This document shows positions 24,159-32,780 of a stretch of 64,000 nt of DNA, piece after piece; the stretch's first letter is position 1; the number at the start of each line of letters is the position of its first letter. Location of the stretch: positions 1-64,000 of the forward strand of contig NZ_JBHLUH010000079.1 of assembly GCF_042433955.1 (NCBI RefSeq), written 5' to 3'. A program made the translations under genes and the position numbers. Source of the DNA: Phytohabitans kaempferiae (GTDB taxonomy: Bacteria; Actinomycetota; Actinomycetes; Mycobacteriales; Micromonosporaceae). Below the pieces are notes generated by a model. That model was not told where the DNA came from. It was given only the letters and a program-made list of their open reading frames with translations, and made no database searches.

Positions 24159-25391
24159 TCACTCCCCCGCCTCTGAGTGCCCCTGGGCCGTCTGTGGGCC
24201 GTGCTCCCGGAAGAGGCTGTCTATCGCGCGGCGCGTGCGCTCCTCGCTGGCTGGCATGAGGTGCGTGTAGACCCGGAGCGTGAAGCCGGGGTCTGCGTGC
24301 CCGAGGTACGCGGCGAGCGCCTTGATGCTCTCGCCAGCGTCGAGCAGCGCGGAGGCGTAGAAGTGCCGCAGCGCGTGCATGCCGGTCGCTCTGCTCGGCA
24401 CAAGGCCGGCCGCCGCGACGGCGGGCTGCCAGAGCTTCTCGTCGAACCAACTGCGGTTCAGCGCTCCCCGCCGCGTAGTGCTAAAGATCACGCGGTACGT
24501 GTGACGCTCGACGCCGGCCGGGTTCTCCCACGGCAGGGTGACCGACAGCGGCGGGTACTGCTTCATATGCAGGCGCAGAACGTCGGCGACTGAACCCGGC
24601 AGCGGCACCCGGCGGTCCCGGTCGTTCTTGGGTAACCCGAACACGAGCCGGGAGCGGACCCGTTTCACCTGTCGCGTCACGTTGACCCAGCCGTCGACGA
24701 AGTCGAGGTCTTCCTCGGCGAGGCCGAAGATCTCACCCTGGCGCATGCCGCAGCCGGCACCGAGGTCGACCATCGCGCGGTACCGATCGGGCAGCAGTTC
24801 CCGGATGCCGGTCACCACGTCGAGCGTCCACGGCACGACGCGCCGCTCCGGCGGGCGGGGCTGTTTTACCGAGCGGACCGAGCAGGGGTTCTTGGCGATG
24901 CGTTCGTCGTCGACGGCCGCGCCGAGGATGGTCCGTAGGTGGGCGAAGACCACGGAGCGGGTGGCCGGGGCGAGCTTGCCCACCATGCCGCTGTCCCACT
25001 CCCGGATGTGGCCGGGCTTGATGGCCGCCAGCTGGCGACTGCCGAAGAATGGGTACAGGTGTTTGCGTACCCGTAGCTCGGTGCTCTCCCGCGTGGACTC
25101 GTCGAAGTCACGGGTACGGAGCCAGGTCTCCGCGTACTCGCGGAAGGTCATGCGACCGGCGGCGGGGTCGACGTAGGATGCCCGCAGCTTGTCCGACTCG
25201 ACGGAGACGAGGAATGCCTCAGCCTCGCGCTTGGATCGGTCGGGGAAGGACTCGCTTCGCTCGCGGCCGTCGGGCGCGATATAGCGGACCCGGTAGCGCA
25301 GCCCTGTGCCGTAGCGAGCGGACTTCACTTTTTCCTTACGGCCGTTAGGGTGCTTGATGGTCCGGTACCACCGGTCTTCGACATGCCCCAC
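24159..25391 (-). CDS. int: Tyrosine recombinase integrase of the AICE
   Basis: 410 residues from GTG 25391, two bases after the excisionase stop. An N-terminal arm-binding region (RYRVRYIAPDGRERSESFPD, about 30-50) is followed by a SAM-like core-binding domain (FREYAETWL to about 170) and the catalytic domain. The active-site residues are visible: Arg in GCGMRQGEIFGL (about 216), His and Arg in GMHALRHFYAS (about 341), GH in AYLGHAD, and the tyrosine in LRVYTHLMP (about 374). It should recombine attP with the rnpB 3' end. Two GGGCCGT arm-like repeats lie within its last codons. Confidence 0.93.
   Translation of the reverse strand: MGHVEDRWYRTIKHPNGRKEKVKSARYGTGLRYRVRYIAPDGRERSESFPDRSKREAEAFLVSVESDKLRASYVDPAAGRMTFREYAETWLRTRDFDESTRESTELRVRKHLYPFFGSRQLAAIKPGHIREWDSGMVGKLAPATRSVVFAHLRTILGAAVDDERIAKNPCSVRSVKQPRPPERRVVPWTLDVVTGIRELLPDRYRAMVDLGAGCGMRQGEIFGLAEEDLDFVDGWVNVTRQVKRVRSRLVFGLPKNDRDRRVPLPGSVADVLRLHMKQYPPLSVTLPWENPAGVERHTYRVIFSTTRRGALNRSWFDEKLWQPAVAAAGLVPSRATGMHALRHFYASALLDAGESIKALAAYLGHADPGFTLRVYTHLMPASEERTRRAIDSLFREHGPQTAQGHSEAGE
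24185..24203 (+). promoter_or_regulatory. Possible integrase arm-type sites, left end
   Basis: GGGCCGTCT (24185-24193) and GGGCCGTG (24196-24203), starting 11 bp apart. The same nonamer recurs four times near the right end at similar spacing. They lie inside the integrase C-terminal codons, 63 bp from the core. Confidence 0.45.
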
Positions 25392-25393
25392 CG

Positions 25394-25597
25394 CTACGCC
25401 ACCTGACCTTGTACCCAGGCGCGCACGGCGCCCGGGTCGTAGCGAAGGTGACGCCCAACTCGCGCGGCGGGTGGTCCGTACCCCACCTTGCGCCAGCGGT
25501 ACAGCGTCTCGACCGGTACCAACAGGAAGCGTGAGACATCGTCCACAGACCACAGTCGGTCCGCGGCTCCTTCCTTCTTATCTCCGTGTGCCTTCAA
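25394..25597 (-). CDS. xis: Excisionase-type helix-turn-helix protein
   Basis: 67 residues if begun at TTG 25597, which has GGAGG 11 bases upstream; the exact start is uncertain. It contains the winged helix-turn-helix of MerR/AlpA-type excisionases: WSVDDVSRFLLVPVETLYRWRK, then RVGRHLRYDPGAVRAWV. The stop lies two bases before the integrase start, so the two are co-translated. In AICEs, Xis directs excision together with Int. Confidence 0.8.
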   Translation of the reverse strand: MKAHGDKKEGAADRLWSVDDVSRFLLVPVETLYRWRKVGYGPPAARVGRHLRYDPGAVRAWVQGQVA

Positions 25598-25632
25598 CCG
25601 AGGTCTGTCCTCCGGTGTCCCTTTCCGTGCTG

Positions 25633-27426
25633 TCAGGCGGCGGCCGGCGTGGCGCCGGCGATGGTCGAGCCGAGTTCGTGTGCGAGTTCTTCGCGGCCGG
25701 CCTGGTGTCGAGCGCGGGCGAGCGCGGCGGAGGTATTGGCGAGCAGCGCGTCTCCGGTGGTGTGCCAACCTGAGCCGGCGTAGGTGAGGGTGCCGACGAC
25801 GAGGGTCGTCTCCTCGTCCATGTGGTCGGCGGTGCGGATGACGCCGTCGGCCTGGTCCTCGCGGTCGTGCTCTCGCCGATAGCTGATGCGGCTGTCGCGC
25901 AGGAGTTGGAAGGTGACCGAGTAGCGGCGCGCTTTGGTGAGGAAGTGGCCGCCGAAGCCGAGCATGTGCGCCCATCGGCGTAGGCCTACCCAGATGCTAC
26001 GGCCCACGCTGTTCGGCGTTTCAGTGTCAAGGACGCCTTGACGCTCGGCGACGCAGGACGGGCAGGCGGCGTACCTGGTGTGGGTGCCGCAGTCCGGGCA
26101 CTCCCGGCGCTGCCTGAACCCGGGTGCCGGTCGGTCGGCTCGTGGCCGGTCGGCGAGAGGTCGCGGGGTGGTCTGCGGTCGACCGAGCTGCCAGCAGGCG
26201 TCGATGAGGCGGGCGGTGTGGTCGCCATCCGCGTCGGCGTGCTCGTCGATCGTGTCCGCGTCGAGGCGGGTGGAGCTGTGGCCAGTGACCTCGGTGCTCT
26301 TGGTGGCGTACTTGGCGAGGTAGCCGGCGACCATGCCGTCGGTGACCTCACCGCGCCCGGTGAGAGTGATGTGCCGGACCTCAAGGCCCTTGTCCGGGTC
26401 ACCCCAAGCGATCAACCAGCCGCCCGGCATATCGGCGTGGTCGGGAGTGTGGAAGGCGACCTGTGCGGCGGCGTGCCGGATGGCGTCCTCCAGGTCGACC
26501 GTGGTGAACCCCGGCGAGGGCGGGACCACGGCGGCCGGGTCGAGACCGTTGACGCCGTCCAGGCGCAGCAGGACGTGGAAGTGCACCGCTCCCCGGGCTT
26601 GGAACTCGGCGGCTTTGCCGTGCGCGAGCCGGACCGGTGGGACGCGGCGAACCTTGCCCGACTCGGTCACGACTGTGACGCGGGGGATGCCGCGCATTCG
26701 GGCGAGCTGGGCGAGGTAACGTTCGGCGGCCTGCTTGGTGCGGCGCCACAGTTCGCCGGAGAACAGGTTCCAGACGACCTGGTGCGCGTGGTCGTAGCAG
26801 TCCAGGCACAGTGGCTGACCGAGTATGGCGTCGCCGGGTTCGTGCCGTGCCCAGCAGACAGCCGGTCGGCCGTGCTCGCACACGCCTTGCTCACGGCGGG
26901 CGTGGCAGGGCTCCGGTCGACAGTCGCAGCGTCGACGGTTCGTACAGGTGTGCCGCTTGACCGCGCGTCGGTGCACGGTGCCGAAAGACGGTGCGGTGAG
27001 CGTCGGGAACACCGCCGGATGTTTGGAGACCGTCTCGGGTACGCCCTTGCCGCCGACCAAGCCAGCGCGTAGGAGTTGGTAGGCGTCGGCTTGGTAGATG
27101 CCGGAGCAGGCTGGGCAGACGCTGCCGCGCCGGTTCCCGCACGCCTTGTAGATCGCCGCGTCCGGCATGTCGGTGGTGTGGCGGCGGGCCAGGCGTTGGC
27201 CAGTGGCCGGGTCGAGGGTGTCGATCGTGCCGACCAGGCGGATGGGACGGGTGCAGCCGGCAGCGGCGCGGACGTGGGCGAGCCAGGCGAGGTAGTCGCC
27301 GCTGGCGGCGCGTTGGAGGGCGGTGCCGGTGGCGGTGTAGGTGTGGATGGGTGCTGGTTCGGCGTTCGAGACCGTACCCCGGCCCGTGTGGGGTCGGGGT
27401 ACGGCGTCCAGCGTCGATACGGTCAC
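25633..27426 (-). CDS. repSA: RepSA-type replication initiator
   Basis: 597 residues from GTG 27426. It resembles the pSAM2 RepSA family of rolling-circle initiators. It has the cysteine-rich N-terminal region CGNRRGSVCPACSGIYQADAY, the two-histidine metal motif VHFHVLLRLDG (about residues 281-290) and the nicking region GYLAKYATKSTE (about 364-375) with its tyrosine. A late zinc-ribbon-like CPDCGTHTRYAACPSC follows. After excision it should nick the double-strand origin and drive replication. The start overlaps the upstream stop (GTGA). Confidence 0.9.
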   Translation of the reverse strand: MTVSTLDAVPRPHTGRGTVSNAEPAPIHTYTATGTALQRAASGDYLAWLAHVRAAAGCTRPIRLVGTIDTLDPATGQRLARRHTTDMPDAAIYKACGNRRGSVCPACSGIYQADAYQLLRAGLVGGKGVPETVSKHPAVFPTLTAPSFGTVHRRAVKRHTCTNRRRCDCRPEPCHARREQGVCEHGRPAVCWARHEPGDAILGQPLCLDCYDHAHQVVWNLFSGELWRRTKQAAERYLAQLARMRGIPRVTVVTESGKVRRVPPVRLAHGKAAEFQARGAVHFHVLLRLDGVNGLDPAAVVPPSPGFTTVDLEDAIRHAAAQVAFHTPDHADMPGGWLIAWGDPDKGLEVRHITLTGRGEVTDGMVAGYLAKYATKSTEVTGHSSTRLDADTIDEHADADGDHTARLIDACWQLGRPQTTPRPLADRPRADRPAPGFRQRRECPDCGTHTRYAACPSCVAERQGVLDTETPNSVGRSIWVGLRRWAHMLGFGGHFLTKARRYSVTFQLLRDSRISYRREHDREDQADGVIRTADHMDEETTLVVGTLTYAGSGWHTTGDALLANTSAALARARHQAGREELAHELGSTIAGATPAAA

Positions 27427-27689
27427 GCAGCTACCTCATGGTGGTGGGTGCTGGTGATGGTGTGTTCGGTGACGATGGTCCGGCAGGCGCCGCATTGCCG
27501 CTCGCGCGGTTCGTGACGCCCGCAAGGGACCTGAGCGGTGGTGTTGCCGCAGTGGATGGTGATCGGTGTCTGGCAGGGTCCGCCGTCGATGACCGCGAGT
27601 ACGGTGCGGCGGGTGTCGACCGGGTGTGGGTCGGGGTTGGCCGGGCAGGTGTGGGTGGTGTGGTGGATGTCGACGAGGTGGATGGTCAC
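27423..27689 (-). CDS. Small His/Cys-rich AICE protein
   Basis: 88 residues. Pairs of cysteines (GGPCQTPITIHCG, VPCGRHEP and QCGACRTI) and many histidines suggest metal binding. Overlaps repSA by four bases and its upstream neighbour by four. No family recognised. Confidence 0.6.
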   Translation of the reverse strand: MTIHLVDIHHTTHTCPANPDPHPVDTRRTVLAVIDGGPCQTPITIHCGNTTAQVPCGRHEPRERQCGACRTIVTEHTITSTHHHEVAA

Positions 27690-28444
27690 GGCCGTCCCCC
27701 GTTGATCGGGGTGCCGTTGACCCGCGCCGGCAATGCCGGGGTGGTGGGTTCGCCGAGTTCGGCCAGCAGTTGCGCGGCGGTGTCCGGGCCGATGCTGAGC
27801 CGGGCCGCGAGTTCATTAGCGCTGATGGGGCGGTTGTGGGTTTGGCGGTGGTTGACGACCGCGTAACGCGCGGTGGGCAGCAGGTGGGTAGGAACCTCCG
27901 ACACCGATACCTGCATCGGCGTTGGGGAGGCGGCCGGCGTGGATGCCGGTTCCGGGTCGACGGACGGCATGGCTGCCGGGGTGTCCAGGGCTGGCGCGGC
28001 CGGTTCGACCGTTGGAGTGTCCGGGGTGGAGGTCTTGACCGGGGCCAGGACGAGTTTGACCAGGGCCATGAAGGCCAGGGCCGGGACGGCCGACAGGAGC
28101 CAGCCGGACGGGCCGACGTGGCCGACCGCGACGCCGAGCTGCGCGGCCAGGGACAGCAGTGCGGCGGCGACGAGCAGCGCCATCGGGTAGAAGATCGACC
28201 CGCCAGTCCTTTTGCGGCGGCGGATGGTCAGCAGGGCGGCGATCGGGACCAGTTCGGAGATGACGGCGTTGGCCCAGCCGAACCAGCCGGGGGTGCCGGC
28301 TGGTGAGTTGTCCATGGTCCAGTCGTGGACGTGGGTGAACGATGCCGCGCCAGCGGCGATGCCGACGACCAGGACGATGAGGACCAGGACGATGCCCTCG
28401 AACCGCTGTGCGCGGGTCGGGCGGTTAGTGGTGGTGGAGGACAT
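27686..28444 (-). CDS. DUF2637 membrane protein (plasmid spread/transfer type)
   Basis: 252 residues from ATG 28444 with GGAGG upstream. Four membrane segments lie in the first 125 residues (FEGIVLVLIVLVVGIAAGAA; WANAVISELVPIAALLTIR; FYPMALLVAAALLSLAAQLG; SGWLLSAVPALAFMALVKL), which is the DUF2637 layout. The linker is rich in Pro, Thr and Ala. A C-terminal helix-turn-helix-like region follows (PISANELAARLSIGPDTAAQLL). DUF2637 proteins accompany Spd transfer functions in actinomycete plasmids and AICEs; the fused DNA-binding-like tail suggests contact with element DNA. Confidence 0.75.
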   Translation of the reverse strand: MSSTTTNRPTRAQRFEGIVLVLIVLVVGIAAGAASFTHVHDWTMDNSPAGTPGWFGWANAVISELVPIAALLTIRRRKRTGGSIFYPMALLVAAALLSLAAQLGVAVGHVGPSGWLLSAVPALAFMALVKLVLAPVKTSTPDTPTVEPAAPALDTPAAMPSVDPEPASTPAASPTPMQVSVSEVPTHLLPTARYAVVNHRQTHNRPISANELAARLSIGPDTAAQLLAELGEPTTPALPARVNGTPINGGRP

Positions 28445-28733
28445 GGAAGTTCACCTCCGGTGGGGTATGCATGCGGATGAGGTCGACCACGCCGCAGCAG
28501 GTGGGGCAGAAGACCGGGGCCAGGCCCTGACGGATGAGGTCTTCGACCAGGCAGCCCAGGCACTGGAAGTCGGCCGGGAACAGGCCGTAGCCTCGGCAGC
28601 CGTCACAGCGGGCGAAGCAGTTCGGGCAGGGGATGAACACCGGCCCCAACATGGGGTGGATGCCGTTGGGGGTGTTGCCCTCAAAACACCAGTGGCAGTT
28701 AGGAACGTCGTTGGGTGCGTCCGGGTTGGGCAT
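28425..28733 (-). CDS. Cysteine-rich zinc-binding AICE protein
   Basis: 102 residues from ATG 28733. Cysteines in NCHWC, PCPNCFARCDGC, FQCLGC and FCPTCC give at least four CxxC pairs, so zinc-ribbon folding is likely. It shares TAATG with the upstream HIT gene stop and overlaps the next gene by 20 bases. Function unknown. Confidence 0.65.
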   Translation of the reverse strand: MPNPDAPNDVPNCHWCFEGNTPNGIHPMLGPVFIPCPNCFARCDGCRGYGLFPADFQCLGCLVEDLIRQGLAPVFCPTCCGVVDLIRMHTPPEVNFHVLHHH

Positions 28734-29095
28734 TAGGCACCTCCGAGCGGGCTGAGCAGTGGCCGATGCCAGGGCAGGGCGAGCCCGTCGCCGCTGTGGC
28801 GGGGCACGATGTGGATGTGGAGGTGGAAGACGGTTTGGGTGGCCGGGCTACCGACCGAGGTGATGAGGTTGCAGGCGTGCCGGGCCAGTTGCGCGGCGCG
28901 GCTCATGCAGGTGCCGGTGACCGTCGGGTCCTGTAGCGCGTCCCGCACGTGAACGGTCGGGATGACCAGCAGGTGTCCCGTAGTGACCGGGTGGCGTGGG
29001 ACGATCGCGATGGCGTCGGGCCAGCGATTGATGATGGTGGCCGGTTCAGTGCCGGCGATGATGGCGCAGAACACGCACAACTGGTCGGGGGTCAT
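28733..29095 (-). CDS. HIT-family (histidine triad) protein
   Basis: 120 residues from ATG 29095, which overlaps the upstream stop (ATGA). CVFCAIIAGTEPATII is the zinc/N-terminal segment, HPVTTGHLLVIPTVHV the central strand, and HLHIHIVPRHSGD the histidine triad (HxHxH) with the active histidine. HIT proteins hydrolyse nucleotide-linked phosphates. An HIT gene in an AICE operon is cargo or a nucleotide-housekeeping function; its target is unknown. Confidence 0.85.
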   Translation of the reverse strand: MTPDQLCVFCAIIAGTEPATIINRWPDAIAIVPRHPVTTGHLLVIPTVHVRDALQDPTVTGTCMSRAAQLARHACNLITSVGSPATQTVFHLHIHIVPRHSGDGLALPWHRPLLSPLGGA

Positions 29096-29526
29096 CGGTT
29101 GACCTCCGGGTTGCAGTCCAGGCATTCGCCGCTACGGCGAGGGATGTAGTAGTCCTTGACCTGCCCGCAAGTGGGACAGGTACGCCGGGCCAGCAGCGCC
29201 TTGGACACCGCGATCAGTTGCGCGTCGGTCGCCTGACGCTTCGGCTTGGCCAGGTCACGGCGGTAGAGGTAAGCGGTCCTGGTGTGCTTGCGGTGCCGCC
29301 ACAGGATTTGCGCGATGACCGGCTGACCAGCCGGGCGTAGACCAGCGGCCCGCAACTGTCGGCGGGTGACCAGGCCGTCCGGGGCGCAGTGGTAAGGGAA
29401 GGTGGGGAACCCGAACCGTTGGCCGTCCGGGTCGTAGAACTCCAGGAAGAAGCCACGGTGGTCGACCAGGAAGTCCAGGTCCTGGTTCCGCAGCATCACA
29501 TCGGTGGTGGTGGGCATGCTGGTCAT
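29092..29526 (-). CDS. Zinc-binding protein of the RRQRL-motif type
   Basis: 144 residues. The central RRQLRAAGLRPAGQP resembles the RRQRL motif used to name a group of AICE proteins. The C-terminal half has CPTCGQVKDYYIPRRSGECLDC, a four-cysteine zinc site. Start and stop overlap both neighbours by four bases. Likely DNA-binding; role unknown. Confidence 0.7.
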   Translation of the reverse strand: MTSMPTTTDVMLRNQDLDFLVDHRGFFLEFYDPDGQRFGFPTFPYHCAPDGLVTRRQLRAAGLRPAGQPVIAQILWRHRKHTRTAYLYRRDLAKPKRQATDAQLIAVSKALLARRTCPTCGQVKDYYIPRRSGECLDCNPEVNR

Positions 29527-29744
29527 TGGCGATCACCACCGGTCACGGTCTTTTGCTGGCTGTCGAACTGGTCGACCAGGCGGCGGATCTCGGTCAGCGC
29601 CCTATCGGCGGTCACGGGTGGAAGGCCGTAGCGGCCGTTGGGTTCGGTTGCTTCGAGCCATCCCTTGATGCCGCCGAGCAGTTCGGCGTAGCGGCAGGAC
29701 CGCTCGAACCACTGCTCGTAGTAGGACTTGTAGAGGTCGGTCAT
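29523..29744 (-). CDS. Small AICE protein of unknown function
   Basis: 73 residues from ATG 29744, overlapping both neighbours by four bases. Charged and helical (FERSCRYAELLGGIKGWLEA; RALTEIRRLVDQFDSQQ). No recognised family. Confidence 0.6.
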   Translation of the reverse strand: MTDLYKSYYEQWFERSCRYAELLGGIKGWLEATEPNGRYGLPPVTADRALTEIRRLVDQFDSQQKTVTGGDRQ

Positions 29745-30043
29745 GGCCGGTCACCGCCCCACCGCTGTTGCGCGGCCTGCCGGCTGATACCGAGGCGGGC
29801 GGCGATCTCCTGCCAGGAGTAGCCCTGCTTGCGGAGGCCCTTCACGGCCTCGGCGATGACGGTGTCGATCAGGGTGGACAAGGCCACCAGATCAGTGAGC
29901 GCTTCCACATCGCCGGAGGCGACTCGCTTGCCGTGGGCGCGGATGATACGGCGGGCGAACGCGGCGAACTCGTCGTTCTCCACCACCATGCGGCGCCGTG
30001 GCCGGGACGCCTTGGCCGTCAAGGCCGGCTTGACGGTGTTCAT
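29741..30043 (-). CDS. Small helix-turn-helix protein of the AICE
   Basis: 100 residues from ATG 30043. The C-terminus GYSWQEIAARLGISRQAAQQRW is a clear sigma-region-4-like helix-turn-helix. The N-terminus is basic (SRPRRRMVVENDEF). Probably an element regulator or a partner of replication or transfer. Overlaps both neighbours by four bases. Confidence 0.7.
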   Translation of the reverse strand: MNTVKPALTAKASRPRRRMVVENDEFAAFARRIIRAHGKRVASGDVEALTDLVALSTLIDTVIAEAVKGLRKQGYSWQEIAARLGISRQAAQQRWGGDRP

Positions 30044-30519
30044 GCGTTCTCACCACCCGGCACATCCAGAACCGGCAGCGGTACGTGGAGCCGGTCCCAC
30101 TCCTCAGCGGCGGCCAGCAACGCCGCGTGGACCTGGTGGGCGGTGCGGTCAGGGTCGTCGTTCCAGTCGCCGACCGAGGGGCCTTCCCACTGCTCCTGCT
30201 CGTCGGTGGGGGCCGGCTTGGCGCCGGTCAGGTTGAGGAAGTCGTTGAAGAAATCGCTGGCGCGTTTGAAGTCCCGCCACCCAGAGCGGTGGCCGGTCGG
30301 GGCGTCGGCGGGGATGCGCTGGCCGAACGCGGCCATACCCATACCGCCCTGAGCACAGGCGGCCGGGGTCGGGTTGGTCGGGTTGTCGTCGGAGTACAGG
30401 CAGCCCTGGTGCCAGCCGTGCAACTGGATGTAGAGGGCAGCACCACGCAGGATGACGGCCGGCGTCACATCGGTGACGTCGGCGATGGACGGTTTGTGGG
30501 TAGGCTTCAAGACAGCCAC
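30040..30519 (-). CDS. DUF6197-like AICE protein
   Basis: 159 residues from GTG 30519. ILRGAALYIQLHGWHQGCLY resembles the DUF6197 core (helix followed by GWxQG). A tryptophan- and acid-rich middle and DRTAHQVHAALLAAAEEWDRL follow. First gene of the overlapping cluster down to repSA; 93 bp separate it from traB. Function unknown. Confidence 0.6.
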   Translation of the reverse strand: MAVLKPTHKPSIADVTDVTPAVILRGAALYIQLHGWHQGCLYSDDNPTNPTPAACAQGGMGMAAFGQRIPADAPTGHRSGWRDFKRASDFFNDFLNLTGAKPAPTDEQEQWEGPSVGDWNDDPDRTAHQVHAALLAAAEEWDRLHVPLPVLDVPGGENA

Positions 30520-30612
30520 GTCCTTTCGGGAAGTGGTCAGGAGGTCGACAGCGCCGGGTCGCTTTCCAGGGCTGAGTCCGGTGCTGTCGGCCGTATGCGT
30601 GTGGGAATGCCG

Positions 30613-31479
30613 TTAGGCGGCCATGTCCCAGTCGCGGCGGTGGCCATCGCGGCCGGCCGGGTTGTTGGGGCGGCGGATCCATTCGGCGTAGTCGACGATG
30701 TGGTAGATCTGCTCGTCAGTCAGGTAGGCCGTCTTGACCAGGCGGGGAATGCCGCCCTCGGCGAGTAGCAGGACGGCGCCGGGGTTGGTGGGTGCGATGT
30801 CGACGGCGTTGTAGCCGCGGTCGGCCCAGTCCTGGCCGAGGACGATGTCGGAGCTGTTGCGGCTGGTGCAGCGGAACGCGGCACGGTAGCCGAACTGGTC
30901 GCGCAGGCTGGCCGGGATCATGTCCCAAGAGGGCCGCTGTGTCGCGGCGACCACGGGCATCGCGCAGGCGCGGCCGAGGAAGACCAGACCCCGGATCAGG
31001 GTGGCGAACTCCTCCTGTTGGGCTTTGGTACCCAGCAGGGTGCAGTAGACGGCGAGTTCGTCGATGATGGTGACGATGACGGTCAGGTCATCGGTGGGTA
31101 GAACCTTGCGGCGTCGTTGCCCGAGCAACCAGCGGTAGCGGTTCGTAGCGACGGTGAGCAGGCGTCGGACCACGGACAGGGCGTGGTCGATGTCGTAGCC
31201 GACGAACGCGTCGGCGAGGTCGCGGTAGGCGCCGAGCTCGACGAGCTTGCCGTCGAACAGCACCATGCGCGTGTTGGTGGCCAAGGTCGCGGTGCAGGCG
31301 ACGTTGTTGAGTAGGCCGGACTTGCCGCCGCCGGACTCTCCGCCAGCGAGCAGGTTGTGGTAGACGATGTCGAGGTAGACCGGTTCGCCGAATTCGTCGA
31401 TGCCCACGAACACGGGGTCGAACATGGACAGCGATGGCCCTACCGGTACCGGTGCGTCATCCGACGCGGTCAGGGTCAT
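30613..31479 (-). CDS. traB: TraB/FtsK-type conjugative DNA translocase
   Basis: 288 residues from ATG 31479 (GAGGGAG ten bases upstream). The Walker A motif is GGESGGGKS near residues 46-54, Walker B is VTIIDELAVY, and the sensor region is VVAATQRPSWDMIP. It is the soluble motor domain of the FtsK/SpoIIIE family that moves double-stranded element DNA between mycelia. The membrane part is absent and may be supplied by the adjacent gene at 31,592. Confidence 0.88.
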   Translation of the reverse strand: MTLTASDDAPVPVGPSLSMFDPVFVGIDEFGEPVYLDIVYHNLLAGGESGGGKSGLLNNVACTATLATNTRMVLFDGKLVELGAYRDLADAFVGYDIDHALSVVRRLLTVATNRYRWLLGQRRRKVLPTDDLTVIVTIIDELAVYCTLLGTKAQQEEFATLIRGLVFLGRACAMPVVAATQRPSWDMIPASLRDQFGYRAAFRCTSRNSSDIVLGQDWADRGYNAVDIAPTNPGAVLLLAEGGIPRLVKTAYLTDEQIYHIVDYAEWIRRPNNPAGRDGHRRDWDMAA

Positions 31480-31591
31480 GGTGTGGTTGCTCCCTCGTAG
31501 GAGGCGAGCCGGGGGTACGGGAAACCCAAGCGGAACAAAGGTTTCCCGCGCCCGGTCGAAGGTGGACAGATGAGGAAGATGGACCTGTCCT

Positions 31592-32548
31592 TTAGATCCA
31601 GTCGGAGATGTCCTCACCGTCGGCGCTGTTGGCCGTAGCAGTGGCCGGGGCCGGCGTAGGCGCCGGGGATGGCCGGGGTGACGGCCGAGGCGCCGGGACG
31701 GTGACGGTGTCGTCGGCTGGCACGTCGGTCAGGTCCAGACCGCCAACGGTGGCGGTAGCCGCCGGCTTCTTGGTGCGGGGGATGCCGAGGTCATCCAGGC
31801 CGGGGATCTCGTCGACCAACGGATTGGTGACCAGGTCGGTCAGCACCTCGCGGCGTTTGATGTCGACCCGCAGGTAGGCGGCGTTGGTGGTCGAGGCACG
31901 CTCGACCAGGACGGATGCCGCCCAGCAGGTGACGGCCATCTTGTCGAGCCGGGCATCGAGGTCCTTGGCGGACAGCCCGGGACGCAGGTAGATCCACACC
32001 CTTTCCCCGACGGGCGTCGGACGCGCCCAGAGGATCAGCGGGAGGGAACCGGAACGGTTCGCGACAATGAACTGGTTGAAGCACACCCGCAGCCGATGCC
32101 GCACGATGAGGCACCAGGCGACCGCGACGATGCGGCGGCGGATCGGACTCACAGCGGCCGGGACGCCTACGAGAATGAGGACGACGGCCAGGCGGACGAA
32201 GACGTTGGTGTGCGTGGCCAGAGCGACCCAGCCGTAGACGAGCCCGGTGACGAGGCTGACCTCAGTGGCCCACCACCACAGCACCCGCAGCACCGGCCAG
32301 ACCAGCACGACCGCTCCGACAAGCGCGCCGATAACAGCGCCCAGGAACAGGCCCAGCAGCAGCCCCAGGATCGGGTGCATGTAGGAGGAAGCGACCGTCG
32401 TAGCCAGAACGGCCACGATCGCGAGGGTGAGGATGAACGCCAGCTTGGCGTTCCGGACGGACGAACGGTGAACACGGCTGTCGATAACCGTGACCGTTGC
32501 GCCTTTGCCCCTGCCGCCGAACAGGCGACCAAGGTTAGACTTGGACAC
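31592..32548 (-). CDS. AICE membrane protein next to TraB
   Basis: 318 residues from GTG 32548 with AGGGAGG upstream; the longer reading frame would start in non-coding-like sequence. Four membrane segments lie between about residues 33 and 140 (AKLAFILTLAIVAVLATTVA; ILGLLLGLFLGAVIGALVGA). A cytoplasmic domain follows (YLRPGLSAKDLDARLDKMAV), then a Pro/Ala-rich tail. Probably anchors or assists the TraB motor; this is inferred from position. Confidence 0.65.
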   Translation of the reverse strand: MSKSNLGRLFGGRGKGATVTVIDSRVHRSSVRNAKLAFILTLAIVAVLATTVASSYMHPILGLLLGLFLGAVIGALVGAVVLVWPVLRVLWWWATEVSLVTGLVYGWVALATHTNVFVRLAVVLILVGVPAAVSPIRRRIVAVAWCLIVRHRLRVCFNQFIVANRSGSLPLILWARPTPVGERVWIYLRPGLSAKDLDARLDKMAVTCWAASVLVERASTTNAAYLRVDIKRREVLTDLVTNPLVDEIPGLDDLGIPRTKKPAATATVGGLDLTDVPADDTVTVPAPRPSPRPSPAPTPAPATATANSADGEDISDWI

Positions 32549-32780
32549 GAAACGTCCTCCCTCTGTACGGGATGGATGAACGGCGGGGGTCGGCCGGTGT
32601 AGGAGCCAGGACCGACCCCGCGCCACTTCACGGATCGCGATCACCACTGATGTGATCGCCAGACCAGAACCGTTGGAGTCAAACCGGTTCCAGATCTGAG
32701 ATCAGCAGACCTTCAGGCCGCTGGACGGTGCGGTGTAGCCACGGACAGCGATGGCGAACACAGCACGATGTGCGACGGAC
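32549..32780. other. AICE non-coding gap
   Basis: About 230 bases with no convincing frame. It separates the SCO3933-family gene from the membrane/traB group and probably contains a promoter or transcript-processing region. Confidence 0.3.

Noticed and set aside
23943..24176. ORF crossing the left att core
   Set aside because: Its frame runs through the rnpB-derived repeat into the integrase 3' end and is Arg/Ala-rich, so it is not a gene.
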